Part shown: in pieces, positions 45,555 through 57,295 of the stretch
Numbering within the stretch: position 1 is the stretch's first letter
Layout: each line of letters opens with the position of its first letter
NCBI GenBank assembly: GCA_003550325.1
Contig: QKWP01000046.1
Location: 375,583 to 439,582 of the forward strand
DNA: 64,000 nucleotides
Reading direction: 5' to 3'
Source: Gigaspora rosea
Taxonomy: Eukaryota; Glomeromycota; Glomeromycetes; Diversisporales; Gigasporaceae
Notes under the pieces: generated by a model
The model's input: only the letters and a program-made list of their open reading frames with translations
What the model was told of the DNA's origin: nothing
The model's database searches: none
Program-made: the position numbers and the translations under genes

Positions 45555-47855
45555 TAGGCTTCACAAAAAGTTAATTTCTTGGTTTTCATACTGGTAACAT
45601 TAAATAAAAATTTTGACCTGGCCACCCAGATTTTTATTTTTTAAAAAAAAATTTTTTAGCAATAAAATTCTAAAAAGTGATCCACAAGGCTTTTGAACTA
45701 AGCCAATCTAGATTTTTTGGATCTTTATAGTTCTAATAGTGGCAAGACATTAATTAAACTTGGCCTTGAAACCCGAAGATATGACCTTCCGAATTTAGGA
45801 TAATCTAAAAACTAGTGTAATAAGTTGCAATTCATGCAACCCATCTTATTTGTTTTTTTTTTAAATATTATTATCATTAAAAATTTGATTACAGATTTAT
45901 AATCTATTGTAGTATACACAATATGAAATTAAATTTGAATACCAATGTATATGGTTAAGGTGAAGTTGATTGCATTAGAATTATCATTATTATTTAATGC
46001 AAAAAATTCTGTTATAAAGCTTTTTCAATAGAAAAGAGAGAAATATATTTTTAGGTCCATAGGTTTTTAAAAAAGCCACGTTAAGTCACATTTTTACATT
46101 TTTGATCACAACAATGATCATTGCAGTCTCTACTCAGAACCTTTTGAGTTCGATTAATTCTGCTAGTAAAGATGTAAAAACATGACTTAGCATGATTTTT
46201 TTAAAACTTTTAATTGGATTTAAAAATAGATTTCTCTCTTTTCTATTGAACATCTATACTTGATGGTTGAATTAGTATTAGTACATAAAAAAAATTTGCT
46301 ACAACTTATTCGTTATTTGGTGACCACAATATGTTAAAGTTAGTTTGTTGCAAATAGTTTCTACTATGAATTGTTTTGGTGATAAATTCTGTTACAGAAT
46401 TTACATGTTACGTATTCTGTTAGTATGTGGTTAAGATCTGGTTAATCTGCATTAAAATTTTCCAAGCACGTGTGGTGCAGCGTAGGCCTAGTACGATCAG
46501 CCTATGTAAACTCAAAAATAAATTTATTAGTTGTTACTTCATATTGGTAGTCGAGGCCTAAAATATTAACTAAATCGATGTTACAAAACCTATTTAGCCT
46601 GCTTAGTCAATTAATGTTAAAATATCGCACATTTTGAATATTTTGAGCCATTCCGTTGCCAACTCTTAAAAATATCGCACATTTTGAACATTTTGAGCCA
46701 TTCCGTGCTGATCGTGCGTATTGTGAGCCGCAGAAATGTACCCGGCTGCACGTGGTAATCGAGGTTGCGTAGTATAGACTAACGGTTCTGTTGATCCTTC
46801 CCTAGAAAAAGTTTTCCGGCAGTAAAATCTGTAAAAGCTGTAAAAGCTGCATAATAAGTAAAAGCGATGTCGCTGATATACGGATTAAAGTAGGGAAAAT
46901 CAGTTTTAATGGTGGAATCATTTTAATCATTTTTCTATGTATCATAAGTATAATCTGTCTTAAAGTAAAACAAGTATATAATAAAGGCTTTTCGCCCTAG
47001 AAGAAAATCATCCATCGTGATAATAAATATTTCATTTGCTTATTACCCTATACGTTCCCTATATTAATAAATAAACTGACCCAGATCTACTGCTTAAGTG
47101 GCATAAGCGATTGTTTGTTCACTTTGCTTTTACACGTGATTATACCGTTACGCTGCCGGTTGATTTCTCGACGTACTGAGGAATACCGTAATTGATTTGT
47201 TCGACTCTCCCAACGTACTGTGGATAGTTGTGATTATTGTTTATCCGGTTTTTGGTCCCAAGAGGTGGATTTCAAGCCGTAGTTGATATCAGTAAAGGAT
47301 ATATAAGTATAAGTGTTTAAGCATCATCTAACATTACCAGAAGAGTAAATACCTACGATCAAACCATCCAACCCGCCAAATCTAACCGCCTCTTTCGATT
47401 AAGCCTGATCGTAGGCCGATTGGTTGTTAATCTTTATTGCAAATCGGTAGTGATTGTCCCGGCAGTCCGATAGGCAGTTGTCAGTATCATACACGATGTT
47501 CATGATACACATGCTGCACATGACTTGCACATGTTAACGTATATTAAATCATAACAATAAAAGTAAGATCTAATTGTGCATGATGAGCCTGGTGCACGAC
47601 CAATCAAAGGCACAAATATATTATATTAAAATATTAAAGCGCACAATTGATGTTAATTGACCGTTAACTCTGAATTAGATTTATGATGTTAAGATAGAAA
47701 TTGTCATAAATTTTTATGCCCCACGCCGGATTTGCAACAGTAATTGCTGTATATTTCTATTGGCTAATTTTTTTAAAAAAAAATTGAAATTTAGATTCTT
47801 GATTTTTAGACCCGGCCTGGTTATGAAATCCAAGAAATTAATTTTGTATGGCCTT
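45555..47855 (-). mobile_element. GGCCAnnCA-CCGGCC family, 2.3-kb copy with an internal insertion
   Basis: Ends TAGGCTTCACAAAAAGTTAATTTCTTGG and the complement of TAAGGCCATACAAAATTAATTTC. The body matches the element at 51539-53162 in inverted orientation: both contain ACATTTTGAA.ATTTTGAGCC, GCCTCGACT/GTCGAGGCC, GCAGCATGTGTATCATG-like and TTGATCACAACAATGATCATTG segments. An extra segment of about 760 bases (about 46715-47475) is absent from the other copy and is probably a secondary insertion. No transposase recognised. Confidence 0.75.
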
Positions 47856-48979
47856 ATATCAATTATTATTGAAAAATTTTTTGTTATTACAAAATCATAA
47901 TGAATTCAAATTCTAAAAGTTTGAATTTCTAAAAAATTAAATAGAGAATAATGATAAATATATTTACAAATAATGGAGAACTATTCTAAAATATAGATAT
48001 TTTTAATTCTAAATAAAAAAAACTAGCCTAACATATAAATAATTTATTTTTTGGATATTCATCAATATATAAATTAAATAATACTTTTACATTTTTGATT
48101 AGATTACTATGCTCACATTACTAAGTAGTTTTAGGTAATAACTCACTAAATAGTTAATATGATAATTATTAATTATTGATAATTCAAGCGATCTGATTAC
48201 TACTTGTAGAACATAAAAAATAGGTTGCAATCAATGATTAAAATTCAATTTTGTTTTTATGTTCTCAAAAGAACATTTTGAATTTCTTAATGTTCTTAGT
48301 AAAATTTTAATGTTCTTTATATAAGATAATTAAAATTTTTTAATATTAAAAGAATTTATTGAATGTTCTCAATTAGAGAACATATTTTAATAATTTATGT
48401 TCCCAAAAATTGTGTAATGTTCTCTGAGAACTGAGTACATTGAATTTTAAACACTGGTTGCAATATTAATTTACATACTTATTATCAAGGAATTTGGCGA
48501 AATATATAATCTTTTAAATATATTATATGACTAGTCGAATAAAATCGTCTAATTTATTGATAACAAAATTTAGTCGATTCGGATAACTGCTCCAGGATAT
48601 CCAGGATATAACTATTACAAATACCATAATTTACCGTTAATATCATGTGATATTCTAACATCAACCATCGGAGTTAAACTCGGCATGACAATACCAAGTT
48701 CTCACTTAAAATAGTTGCATTATTTAGATCACTATAAAACTCTAGGGAGATGATTGAGAACGTTATTGAAAGCTTTATTTTAAAATTTATTAACTTTTAT
48801 GCTAATGATAATATCAAAATTGGCACTACTTTTTAATTTTACATATTTTTCCTACATAGGCAACAAATACAAACAAAGCTTAAATATGAATGATTGTAAA
48901 TAAAAAAGAAATATTTCTAAAAAACAATTCAATTGTCAATGAAAATTCAATTGTATACATTAAAAAGAAAAAATTTGAT
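47856..48979. other. AT-rich spacer
   Basis: No gene seen. A run of GTTCT/AGAAC motifs at 48255-48430 (AATGTTCT...AGAACAT) forms degenerate inverted repeats. Confidence 0.35.
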
Positions 48980-49396
48980 TTATCCAAAACGAGGAAATCT
49001 AACACAGCAAAGAACTACTGGATCACCAATTCCTTCTGCTTCCACCACCTGAACTTGAACAATATATTGAGGAGGTAAAAATTGTGGTACTAACATTGGG
49101 TAAGTAAAATTAATATTCGTTGTGTTTGGAATAAGATTATAAGTGACACCACTTGTGTGTTTACTATTTGCATCCAGAAATGCAAACTCTAATGTTGCTT
49201 CAGCCGTCGGGTTATCAAATCGTTGAAGAATGTTAAAAGATACGCTGCTTCCGGGACCACCAAGGGGATCAGGATCCCAAAATACTGAGTTCATAAGAGT
49301 GCCATCTTCACATGGTATAAAGGGATCATTCGCATTCGCCATGTAAAGCATGATGAATATTAAAAAGATTGATACCAAAATAAAATTTCTGTTCAT
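48980..49396 (-). CDS. Small secreted ML-like (MD-2-related lipid-recognition) protein
   Basis: 138 codons, single exon, ATG at 49394-49396. Signal peptide at residues 1-22 (FILVSIFLIFIMLYMANA). The mature part begins Asn-Asp-Pro-Phe-Ile-Pro-Cys-Glu-Asp-Gly. It then shows the alternating pattern typical of ML/Npc2 proteins: a Pro-Asp-Pro-Leu-Gly-Gly-Pro-Gly turn, Val-Ser-Phe-Asn-Ile, Ala-Thr-Leu-Glu-Phe-Ala-Phe-Leu-Asp, Val-Thr-Tyr-Asn-Leu, a Pro-rich turn, and Tyr-Ile-Val-Gln-Val-Gln-Val-Val-Glu-Ala. It ends in Cys-Cys-Val-Arg-Phe. ML domains bind lipids (sterols, phosphatidylglycerol/inositol); that role is known of the family and inferred here. It is the clearest ML-like member in the window and supports the call for the more divergent plus-strand pair. 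Confidence 0.8.
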   Translation of the reverse strand: MNRNFILVSIFLIFIMLYMANANDPFIPCEDGTLMNSVFWDPDPLGGPGSSVSFNILQRFDNPTAEATLEFAFLDANSKHTSGVTYNLIPNTTNINFTYPMLVPQFLPPQYIVQVQVVEAEGIGDPVVLCCVRFPRFG

Positions 49397-49450
49397 AATT
49401 TAATCTAAATCCTTCTTTCGTCTTAGTTTATTTAATTTAACCTGAATCCC

Positions 49451-49467
49451 TTTTATATATATAAAAA
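49451..49467 (-). promoter_or_regulatory. TATA box of the gene at 49396
   Basis: CTTTTTATATATATAAA on the minus strand, about 55 bases before the ATG. Confidence 0.55.
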
Positions 49468-49844
49468 GTCAGTTAATTTCCTCAAATTTTATGCAAATTC
49501 CTAATCTACAATTTCGCTCTTTTATAAATACACGATTAAAAGATATATGGGGTGTCTCGTATTAAAGAGTCCATTTCGACATACAGTATAAACATATAAA
49601 CAATTTTGAGTAAATCGAATTTAAGCGATGACCTACAAATATAAACACATTTAATTTTCAATTTAAAGTTCATTTGAGATTTTTTTTTTTTGTGGTTATA
49701 TAATTAGGGTAAAATATATTACTAAGGGAGTTGTTTATGTGATGGACATTATTATGTTAATGGTTAAATATTTGTCTAATTTATATTATTTGTATCGAAA
49801 TAAGTGATAGTTTACGAATAAAAAATTCGGTTCATTAAATTCCT

Positions 49845-50170
49845 TCACAGACAACTTAGTTCACAGATAATTAATTTACAGCCAAGGTCTTACAGACGAT
49901 TAATTTTCAGGTAAATTCGGTTTATAGACAGTTTATTTCACAGCAGTTCACAATGTAATTCTAGTATGTCATTATAGATAAGCTTAGAATAGATTTAAAG
50001 TTAGTGCATTTATAAAAAAAAAAAAAAAAAAAAAAGCTTGTCTGTGAAATAAACAATTGGTGAAACATCTTGTCTGCGAAATGAGCTTGTATGTGAATTA
50101 ATCGTCTGTAAAATAAACTTGTCTGTAAATTAATTGTCTATAAACTAAGTCGTCTATGAAGTGATTGTCA
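49845..50170. repeat. Inverted array of TCTGTGAAATAA-type units
   Basis: Units such as TTCACAGACAACTTAG and TTTACAGACGATTAATT on the left (49845-49955) face complementary GTCTGTGAAATAA / CGTCTGTAAAATAA units on the right (50040-50165), separated by about 80 bases that include a poly-A run. Probably a palindromic element expanded by short subrepeats. Confidence 0.65.
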
Positions 50171-50329
50171 GTGACCTAAATAAGTTAGTGGTAGTTAATC
50201 AGTTAATTTTTATAGGTTGTTAAGGAGAATAATAATATTATTAGATTTTGTATTTACGAAATAAGTAACTATTTCGCGAAACCAAGAACGGAAGAATTTA
50301 TTGTACATGAAATTTATCTTATAAACGTG

Positions 50330-50870
50330 AATTAATGCTCATCTGCACGTTAATTAATTGACCTGCACGTTGTTTCGGATACGCCCATATTCGTTATTTC
50401 GAAATAAGGGTGATTATTTTTGAATCCAATACATCAATCTTGAGTACCCCTTATGTCCAGAAAATGGTCTAAAAATTTAGTATCGGAACCAAAAAAGTTG
50501 CAGGATCTTCGGATCATAAAAAACTTACATGCAAGTTGGAAACGCACTTACGGAATGTGCACTTATGGAAAATAATAACCCTAACGCTAATATATATAAT
50601 GCTGGATCAATATATAGTACAGATTTTAAAAATCGGCCTGAACTGTATTGATCTGCTCATTTATACCATATTGATCGGTGTAATTTAAAAAGAAAGTGCA
50701 TGTGAAATGCACTCAGAAAGAAAGTGCATGTGAAGTGCACTCACAAAGAAAGTGCATGTGAAGTGCACTCAGAAAGAAAGTCCATGTGAAGTACACTCAG
50801 AAAGAAAGTAAAATGCACTAAGAAAGAAGGTGCATATTAAGTGATGCTCTTATGGAAGGTCGACCGTTTA
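50330..50870 (+). repeat. Dispersed repeat with GTGCATGTGAAGTGCACTC minisatellite
   Basis: Same structure as 31880-32450: TTAATTAATTGACCTGCACG opening, TTATTTCGAAATAAG, then about six copies of a 30-base AAGAAAGTGCATGTGAAGTGCACTCA unit. Confidence 0.8.
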
Positions 50871-50879
50871 TCATTTTCC

Positions 50880-51030
50880 AATAATCGATTAGAGCATTGA
50901 TTAAATTCATTATAAAATTATAATTTAATTACAGATAAATATTGATAAATATCGAAATTTATACTCACCCACTTAATCGATTAGAGCATTGATTAATTCA
51001 TTATAAAATTATATTTTAACAAATAAATAT
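50880..51030 (-). repeat. Tandem duplication of a microexon-array segment
   Basis: The segment AATCGATTAGAGCATTGATTAA followed by TTCATTATAAAATTATA occurs at about 50891 and 50982 with an 85-90-base offset, at the 3' edge of relic C. Confidence 0.7.
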
Positions 51031-53205
51031 TAAAGAAGTCTATACGTTAAAAAAATAGAATTTATGTATCTCATATTTTGACGTAAATACGTCACATATT
51101 TTATCCAAATCATTAATTATGAAACCCTTATTAGGTGGATAGGTGAATAGTGTTTGGGATTATACGCACGATCTAAGAATCCTTATTTAATGAAATTCAA
51201 TTATATAATAATATAATGCTAATTTAATACATGTTGAAAATTTATGCTCACGTTCTAGAAATTAAAAAGTGGCCGAATAATTTATTGTTTTATTTATTAT
51301 GGAAGTTTATTCTGAAATTGGTTTAAGTTAAAATTTAAGTCGACTAAAATTCACATACAATCTCTTACTAAAAATTTCATATTAAAATAGATTAAAGCTT
51401 CAGAATAATCTGCTGTCATATTTAGTATGAAATCACCAAATCCAATTCTGTTTAATGAATGAATATTATTAAAATTTATACTTACGTTCTAGTAATTTAT
51501 TCGATTAATAAAAGAAATAAAAAAAAACATTAATTATGTAAGGCCATACAAAAATAATTTCTTGGATTTCATAACCCGGCCGGTTCTAAAAATCAAGAAT
51601 CTAAATTTCAATTTTTTTAAAAAAATTAGCCAATAGAAATATACAGCAATCACTGCTGTAAATCTGACAATTACTATCTTAACGTCATAAATCTAATTCA
51701 GAGTTAATGATCAATTGTGCCTTTAATATTTTAATAATTATATCTTTGTGCTTATGACTGGTCGTGCACCAGTCTCATCATTCACAATTAGATCAAATCA
51801 TGCTTACTTTTATTGTTATGATTTATATACGTTAACATGTGCAAGTCATGTGCAGCATGTATATCATGCAAATCGTGTATGATACGCACGATTAGCACGG
51901 AATGGCTCAAAACATTCAAAATGTGCGTTATGTTTAAGAGTTAGGCAACGGAATGGCTCAAAATATTCAAAATGTGCAATATTTTACATTAATTGACTAA
52001 GCAGGCTAAGTAGGTTTTGTAACATCGACTTAGTTTATATTTTAGGCCTCGACTGCCAATATGAAGTGACAACTAATAAAATAATTTTTGAGTGTACATA
52101 GGCTGATCTTACTGGGCCTGCACTGCACCACACGTGCTTGGAAAATTTTAATGCAGACTAACCAGATCTTGACCACATACTATAGTAACAGAATACGTAA
52201 CATGTAAGTTCTGTAACTAGAGATTGTACTCGTTGGAAAAACCTCTACCCGGTTACTATTAAATTACCCGGATATCCGGATAAATTACTATGTCACACAA
52301 TAGCAGGTTCTACCCGGGTACAATCACTATCTGTAACAGAATTTATTATCATAGTAGAAACTATTTGCAACAACTAACTTTGACATATTGTGGTCACAAA
52401 ATAACGAATAATTTGTAGCAAAATTTTTTATGTACTAATACTAACTCAACCATCAAATATAGCTGTTCAATAGAAAAGAGAGAAATCTATTTTTAGATCC
52501 AGTTAAAAGTTTAAAAAAATCATGCTAAGTCATGTTTTTGCATCTTTACTAGCAGAACTCAAAATGTTCTGAGTAGAGACTGCAATGATCATTGTTATGA
52601 TCAAAAATGTAAAAATGTGACTTAACATGGCTTTTTTAAAAACCTATGGACCTAAAATATATTTCTCTCTTTTCTATTGAAAAAGTTTTATAACTTAATT
52701 TTTTGCATTAAAAGATGATGATAATTCTAATGCAATCAACTTAACCTTAACCATAAACATTGGTATTCAAATTTAATTTCATATTGTGTACACTACAATA
52801 GATTATAAATCTGTAATAGAATTTTTAATGCTAATAATAATTAAAATAACAAATAAGATGTGTTGCATGAATATGCAACTTATTACACTAGTTTTTAGAT
52901 TATTGCCTAAATTCAGAAGGTCATATCTCCAGGTCTCAAAGCTAAGTTTAATGTCTTGCCACCATTAGAACCATAAAGAACCAAAGAATCTATTTACTTA
53001 GTTATATAAAGGAGATTAGCTTTTCAATAGCCTTGTGGATCACTTTTATAGAATTTTATTGCTAAAAAATTTTTTTTTAAAAAAAAAAAAAATCCGGGTG
53101 GCCGGGGTCTAAGTTTTTATTTTATGTTATGAAAACCAAGAAATTAACTTTGTGAAGCCTAATCATGAACACGTAAATAAATTTAAATTTTAATATTGTT
53201 ACATA
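50969..53205 (-). pseudogene. Microexon gene relic C
   Basis: Minus-strand units of the same type as gene A: exons of 3 bases at 53203, 51486, 51252, 51170 and 50969 and one of 9 bases at 51359-51367, each with an AG acceptor and GTAAGT, GTATGT, GTGAGC, GTGCGT or GTGAGT donor. Read in phase 2 the six exons contain no stop, although the 9-base exon begins TAA. No first exon, signal peptide or Gly-rich terminal exon is found. The 1.6-kb element at 51539-53162 splits it, a hAT-type element is inserted just upstream at 53234, and the GTGCAC repeat borders its 3' side. Most likely a fragment of a third gene, now dead. Confidence 0.55.
51539..53162 (+). mobile_element. GGCCAnnCA-CCGGCC family, 1.6-kb copy
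   Basis: Left end TAAGGCCATACAAAAATAATTTCTTGG, then CATAACCCGGCCGG; right end ...CCGGGTGGCCGG, then ATGAAAACC and AAGAAATTAACTTTGTGAAGCCTA. TA at both borders. Inverted relative to 45555-47855, which it matches along most of its length. Non-coding. The small frame at 52786-52968 is not conserved in the other copy and is rejected as a gene. Confidence 0.8.
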
Positions 53206-53910
53206 CTAGTGATAAAAATGACAGTATAGTTAGCAATGTTGTTATTGGACATGTCCAATTGGACAGGGCTAATTGGACATAAGGCTAAAAAGGCTAATAA
53301 ATTTGGATTGGACTTTATAAGTCCAATTGGCCTTAAGTAAAAAAAATGCTAACTCTAATAATATAATACTAAAAAAGATATTAAAAATATAAATACTATA
53401 ATTAATTAAAGCAATTCTTGCTAATAATTTACTATATAAATTCAGGTAATAAAATTTGAATAAAGCAGACAAGTCTATCACAATAATAAATCTACTTTCT
53501 AGTTAAAACTTTTTTTTGTTAATTAAAATTGAGCTCTAATCTATTAATTTATGTACTTAAAAGAAACTTAAATCAATATAATAAAAATTTAAATGAGAAA
53601 TTAATTAGTATATTATTTGATAATATTTAGTTAATTAAATAAAGAAGCTTCTAAAAATACTTAATTGAAGAGATTTTAAAGTTATTAATATATATGGCTT
53701 ATTTAAATACAATATTGCTTTAAAATTTCATTAATATTGTAGCTATATAATATAAAGTTTAAATACAGAATTTAAGTTTTATTATATTTAATGCATTGTA
53801 TACCTTGAAATATTATATTTTACAGATCATAATTTAAAATAAAATTTATATTTTCTACTTAACTTCTAACCTTATAAAACCAACAAATACTTGTTTATTA
53901 TAACTTTAAA

Positions 53911-53941
53911 ATGAACCCTAACCCTAACCCCTAACCCTAAA
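53911..53941 (-). repeat. Interstitial telomere-like repeat
   Basis: CCCTAACCCTAACCCCTAAC and further CCCTAA, i.e. four TTAGGG-type units, inside the hAT-type element at 53234-55039. Shorter TTAGGG runs occur near 12703, 14575, 19320, 35480 and 38630, all within repeat elements. Confidence 0.8.
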
Positions 53942-54262
53942 AAATGCATCCCAAAAAAATTTAATTTTTAAGATTTTATATTATAATTTCATTTTAATCT
54001 GCTATATTAAATATTATTTTGTTTCTAGTATATACTTTATAATATAACATATTACTCTGTTTCTGGTATATGTGCTATAAGCCAAAAAGCATGATTAAAA
54101 ATCCATTTGATTGGCTGATCGACAAAATTTTTTTTATATTGCTTAAATAAGGAAAAGCCCATTTTTACTTATATGCAAACTAGGTTACATTCATATTAAC
54201 CATCGACGAAACTTCACCACTACTTTAGCAGTTCGCTTGTTTTCTTACCTTCAAATTTAATC

Positions 54263-54508
54263 NNNNNNNNNNNNNNNNNNNNNNNNNNNNNNNNNNNNNN
54301 NNNNNNNNNNNNNNNNNNNNNNNNNNNNNNNNNNNNNNNNNNNNNNNNNNNNNNNNNNNNNNNNNNNNNNNNNNNNNNNNNNNNNNNNNNNNNNNNNNNN
54401 NNNNNNNNNNNNNNNNNNNNNNNNNNNNNNNNNNNNNNNNNNNNNNNNNNNNNNNNNNNNNNNNNNNNNNNNNNNNNNNNNNNNNNNNNNNNNNNNNNNN
54501 NNNNNNNN
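54263..54508. other. Assembly gap (246 N)
   Basis: Undetermined bases inside the hAT-type element. Confidence 1.
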
Positions 54509-55056
54509 TTTTTTTAGATTTGGTTCTCAAAGAGTTATTATTAGCTAATTTGAACTCTATAATAAATTTACAAATGTTCTAGAAGAATTTGTTTGGTTTA
54601 AAAAGAATTTAATAGTGTTTGGATTAAAAAGAGTTGATCTGTATATATAATAACAATTTGATATTAATATTTATAAGCCAAATGTTCTTGATTTAAGACT
54701 CTAATAGTTGATTATATAATTTTAAAGATAGTTTGTGCTTTTTTCAAAGCTTATTTTCACAAGTTTATATAAAAATTATATATTTTAAATAGTCTGTACA
54801 AAGTATTTTTATTACATATATATATATATTATTAATTATAAAGATATTTATTGAACAAGATATATATGTCCAATTAGCCCTAGCCTTTATGTCCAATTGG
54901 ACATATGGCTAATTGGTCAATTGGACATGTGGACAACAACTAAGGTTAATTAGCCATTTGTCAATTAGCCATATGTCCAATTGGACATGAGGCTAGGGCT
55001 AGTGATTTTTTATTGGACTTAAGGCTAGTAACAACACTGATAGTTAGTGTCTTCAT

Positions 55057-56950
55057 TCAACACATATCTATTTGTTTACCATCAATAATACTCTTAAAGA
55101 TTTCATATAAGTATATTCGTATTGCACGTTTCATCATGAGTTCAAATTGCTTATTTGAAAGGTCTTTGATTTCTAAATTACAAATATACGTACTTATTTA
55201 TTTGTTGACAAAACTAATATAAAGGATCAGCATTGTATTTTAAGAAATCTACCTCTAAAATTTAACAACTTATACATGTACTCTATGTACTCTGAATTGA
55301 TAAATATATTAATTAATATTGTAATAATTCGATTTATTACTATTATTATATAAATACCTTTAAGGACTTCAATAGTATTCTTTTTAGTTAAAGTTTTATC
55401 AAATAAAAGAACATCTTCTGAAATATTCAATTTATACGAATGATTAATCGATAATACCATTATTTATAATTTTATATTAATTAATCACATTAATTTACCA
55501 ACATAATTTTTGGCTTCTTTCAAAATATCGGGTCGACTTTTTAGCTCATTTTTTGTCCGCAACAATCAAAATAGGCATTTTATCAGTTACATAGTTCACA
55601 TATTCATTACGATATTCATCTGTAAGTTCTTTTATTTCCTTTAATATATCGGAACGAAAAATATCGCAAACAAGTATGGCACCGTCAATATAACTATAAT
55701 AATTGTAATCATATAAGTAAAATTGTTATACTAGATGCATTAGAATAATCACAACTCATTTAATATTTGGCCTGAGGTGCCATCCTACCGAAAAATTGTC
55801 TAATAAAATTATTAGCATTAGGACTTTATCTCCTTATCTCTGTAGATTATTATTAATTAATTTTGGCTATTTATGGCACAGTAGCTAACATTTCAGATAT
55901 AAACTGAATTGCTTCAGATTGAAATTTTAGTTTGTGTTGGTCCATAATTAACAAATTATATATATAATTATTTATATAAATAGCTTTAAAATTTTGCAAC
56001 TACATTTTTGATATCGAGTCCTCATAGATATAATAGTATTCTATTCTAGTGTTACTTCCTTGATGGCCATAGATTCGTTAGAATATGAAGTACGCAGTGT
56101 AGTATTGTTATTTGATTTTGACATCTTAGCATAAAAAGTTCGCGTAAAAACACAAATAACTATTATTTTGATTATTACATTTCAATCTGATGAATAAATG
56201 ATAATCTCAAAACCGAATTTAATTATGATTTGAATATACGCCCTTTCGAATTCTCTTATAAAATTGTATCATCAATGACTTATGTGTCAACCAATTTTAT
56301 ACTTTACAACAAACGAGTAAAATAGTGATGACGCAAAAATTTGGCAGACCCATAACTAATTAAACAACAATGTTATCCTAATTTTCATTTAAAAATTAAT
56401 GTTTATATTAATACAAAATAGAATGAAAAAGTTTTTATAATAAGGGGCTAATTTCCCTTGCAAATTTAAGTTTTTACATCGCATGTGTAAGTTACACACT
56501 GATCTCAAATTTTTGCGGTATCGCTATTTCACTCGCAACAAACCTGCGGAATTTGATCATTATTAAAGTCAAACTTAATTAGATAATGCTAATTTTTAAG
56601 GTTCCTTTATACAAATAAGAGTAAGGTTTACAAATTTAGAGTATTTAGATAAAAGTCAAATTCTGCAAATCTGCTGCGATGAATAATTAAGTATAATAAG
56701 AACTATTTAATAATACCGGCTTTCAAAAGTTCTACTTTAATATTATGATTATCCAAATGAACGTTTGTGTATGCAAAGTTTCATTGTATACTTTGCCACC
56801 AAATTTATCCGTAAACTTATCAACAAGCAGAGGTAAACTATCCAAACCAACTAAAAATCAATAAGTTAATATAGACTTATCTAAGATACAAAGGTGCAAA
56901 TGTATCGTACTTCTTAAATAAAAATCATAGTCTTTGTAATCATCACTCAT
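55057..56950 (-). pseudogene. Rab/Ras-like small GTPase gene, decayed
   Basis: Minus-strand pieces in order. A start MSDDYKDYDFY (ATG at 56950), then DSLPLLVDKFTDKF, placed like the helix after the P-loop, and NVHLDNHNIKVELL, like the effector-to-beta strand of Rabs. A switch II-like DGTSGQILNE at 55753-55784 is joined by a phase-2 intron to YIDGAILVCDIF. Then MPILIVADK like the NKxD strand, and a C-terminal helix near 55340-55460. A Lys-rich tail ends at TGA 55057-55059. The P-loop Gly-Lys-Ser/Thr is not recognisable (Gly-Leu-Asp-Ser in its place). An extra A in a poly-A run after the ADK motif shifts the frame, and about 900 bases separate the two halves. If not a sequencing error, the gene is dead. 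Assignment rests on motif order, not on a search. Confidence 0.45.
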
Positions 56951-57055
56951 CTTTAGATAGTAATCTATTGTGTAGTCAATAAAAATCATAGTCTTTGTAA
57001 TTATCATTCATCTTTAGATAGTAATCTATTGTGTAGTCAATAAAATCAGACTACG
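56923..57055 (-). repeat. 62-base tandem duplication over the GTPase-like start
   Basis: AATCATAGTCTTTGTAAT followed by CATCTTTAGATAGTAATC and TATTGTGTAGTC occurs twice in tandem, so the start region of the GTPase-like gene is duplicated. Confidence 0.85.
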
Positions 57056-57295
57056 TTTTCAATTCTTATTTATATACTCTTGCTTTCTGTTCGTATGTGC
57101 GTTACAAAGTTGTAATTCATTTGTCGTTAATAAGTAAAGATATACGATATACAGGAAATTTAAATGTAGAGTACATAATAGTACAGAATCGAAATTCGGA
57201 CGGACGTGGTAAGTAATATTAAAGAAAAATTCCCAAGCAAAAGACATTTTTCTATAACGTGCCCTTGTAACATCAAAAATGGTCTATAAATCTAT

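Larger units (their letters stand above)
53234..55039. mobile_element. hAT-type non-autonomous element, 8-base target duplication ATAGTTAG
   Basis: Inverted ends CAATGTTGTTATTGGACATG and the complement of CAGTGTTGTTACTAGCCTTAAG. ATAGTTAG is repeated exactly at 53226-53233 and 55040-55047. Both subterminal regions are packed with TGTCCAATTGGACA and GGCTAATTGG motifs in both orientations, typical of hAT transposase-binding regions. The interior includes a TTAGGG-type run (53911-53941) and an assembly gap. No transposase seen. Confidence 0.85.

Noticed and set aside
52786-52968. 60-codon plus-strand frame in the 1.6-kb element
   Set aside because: The inverted homologous element at 45555-47855 does not keep it open.
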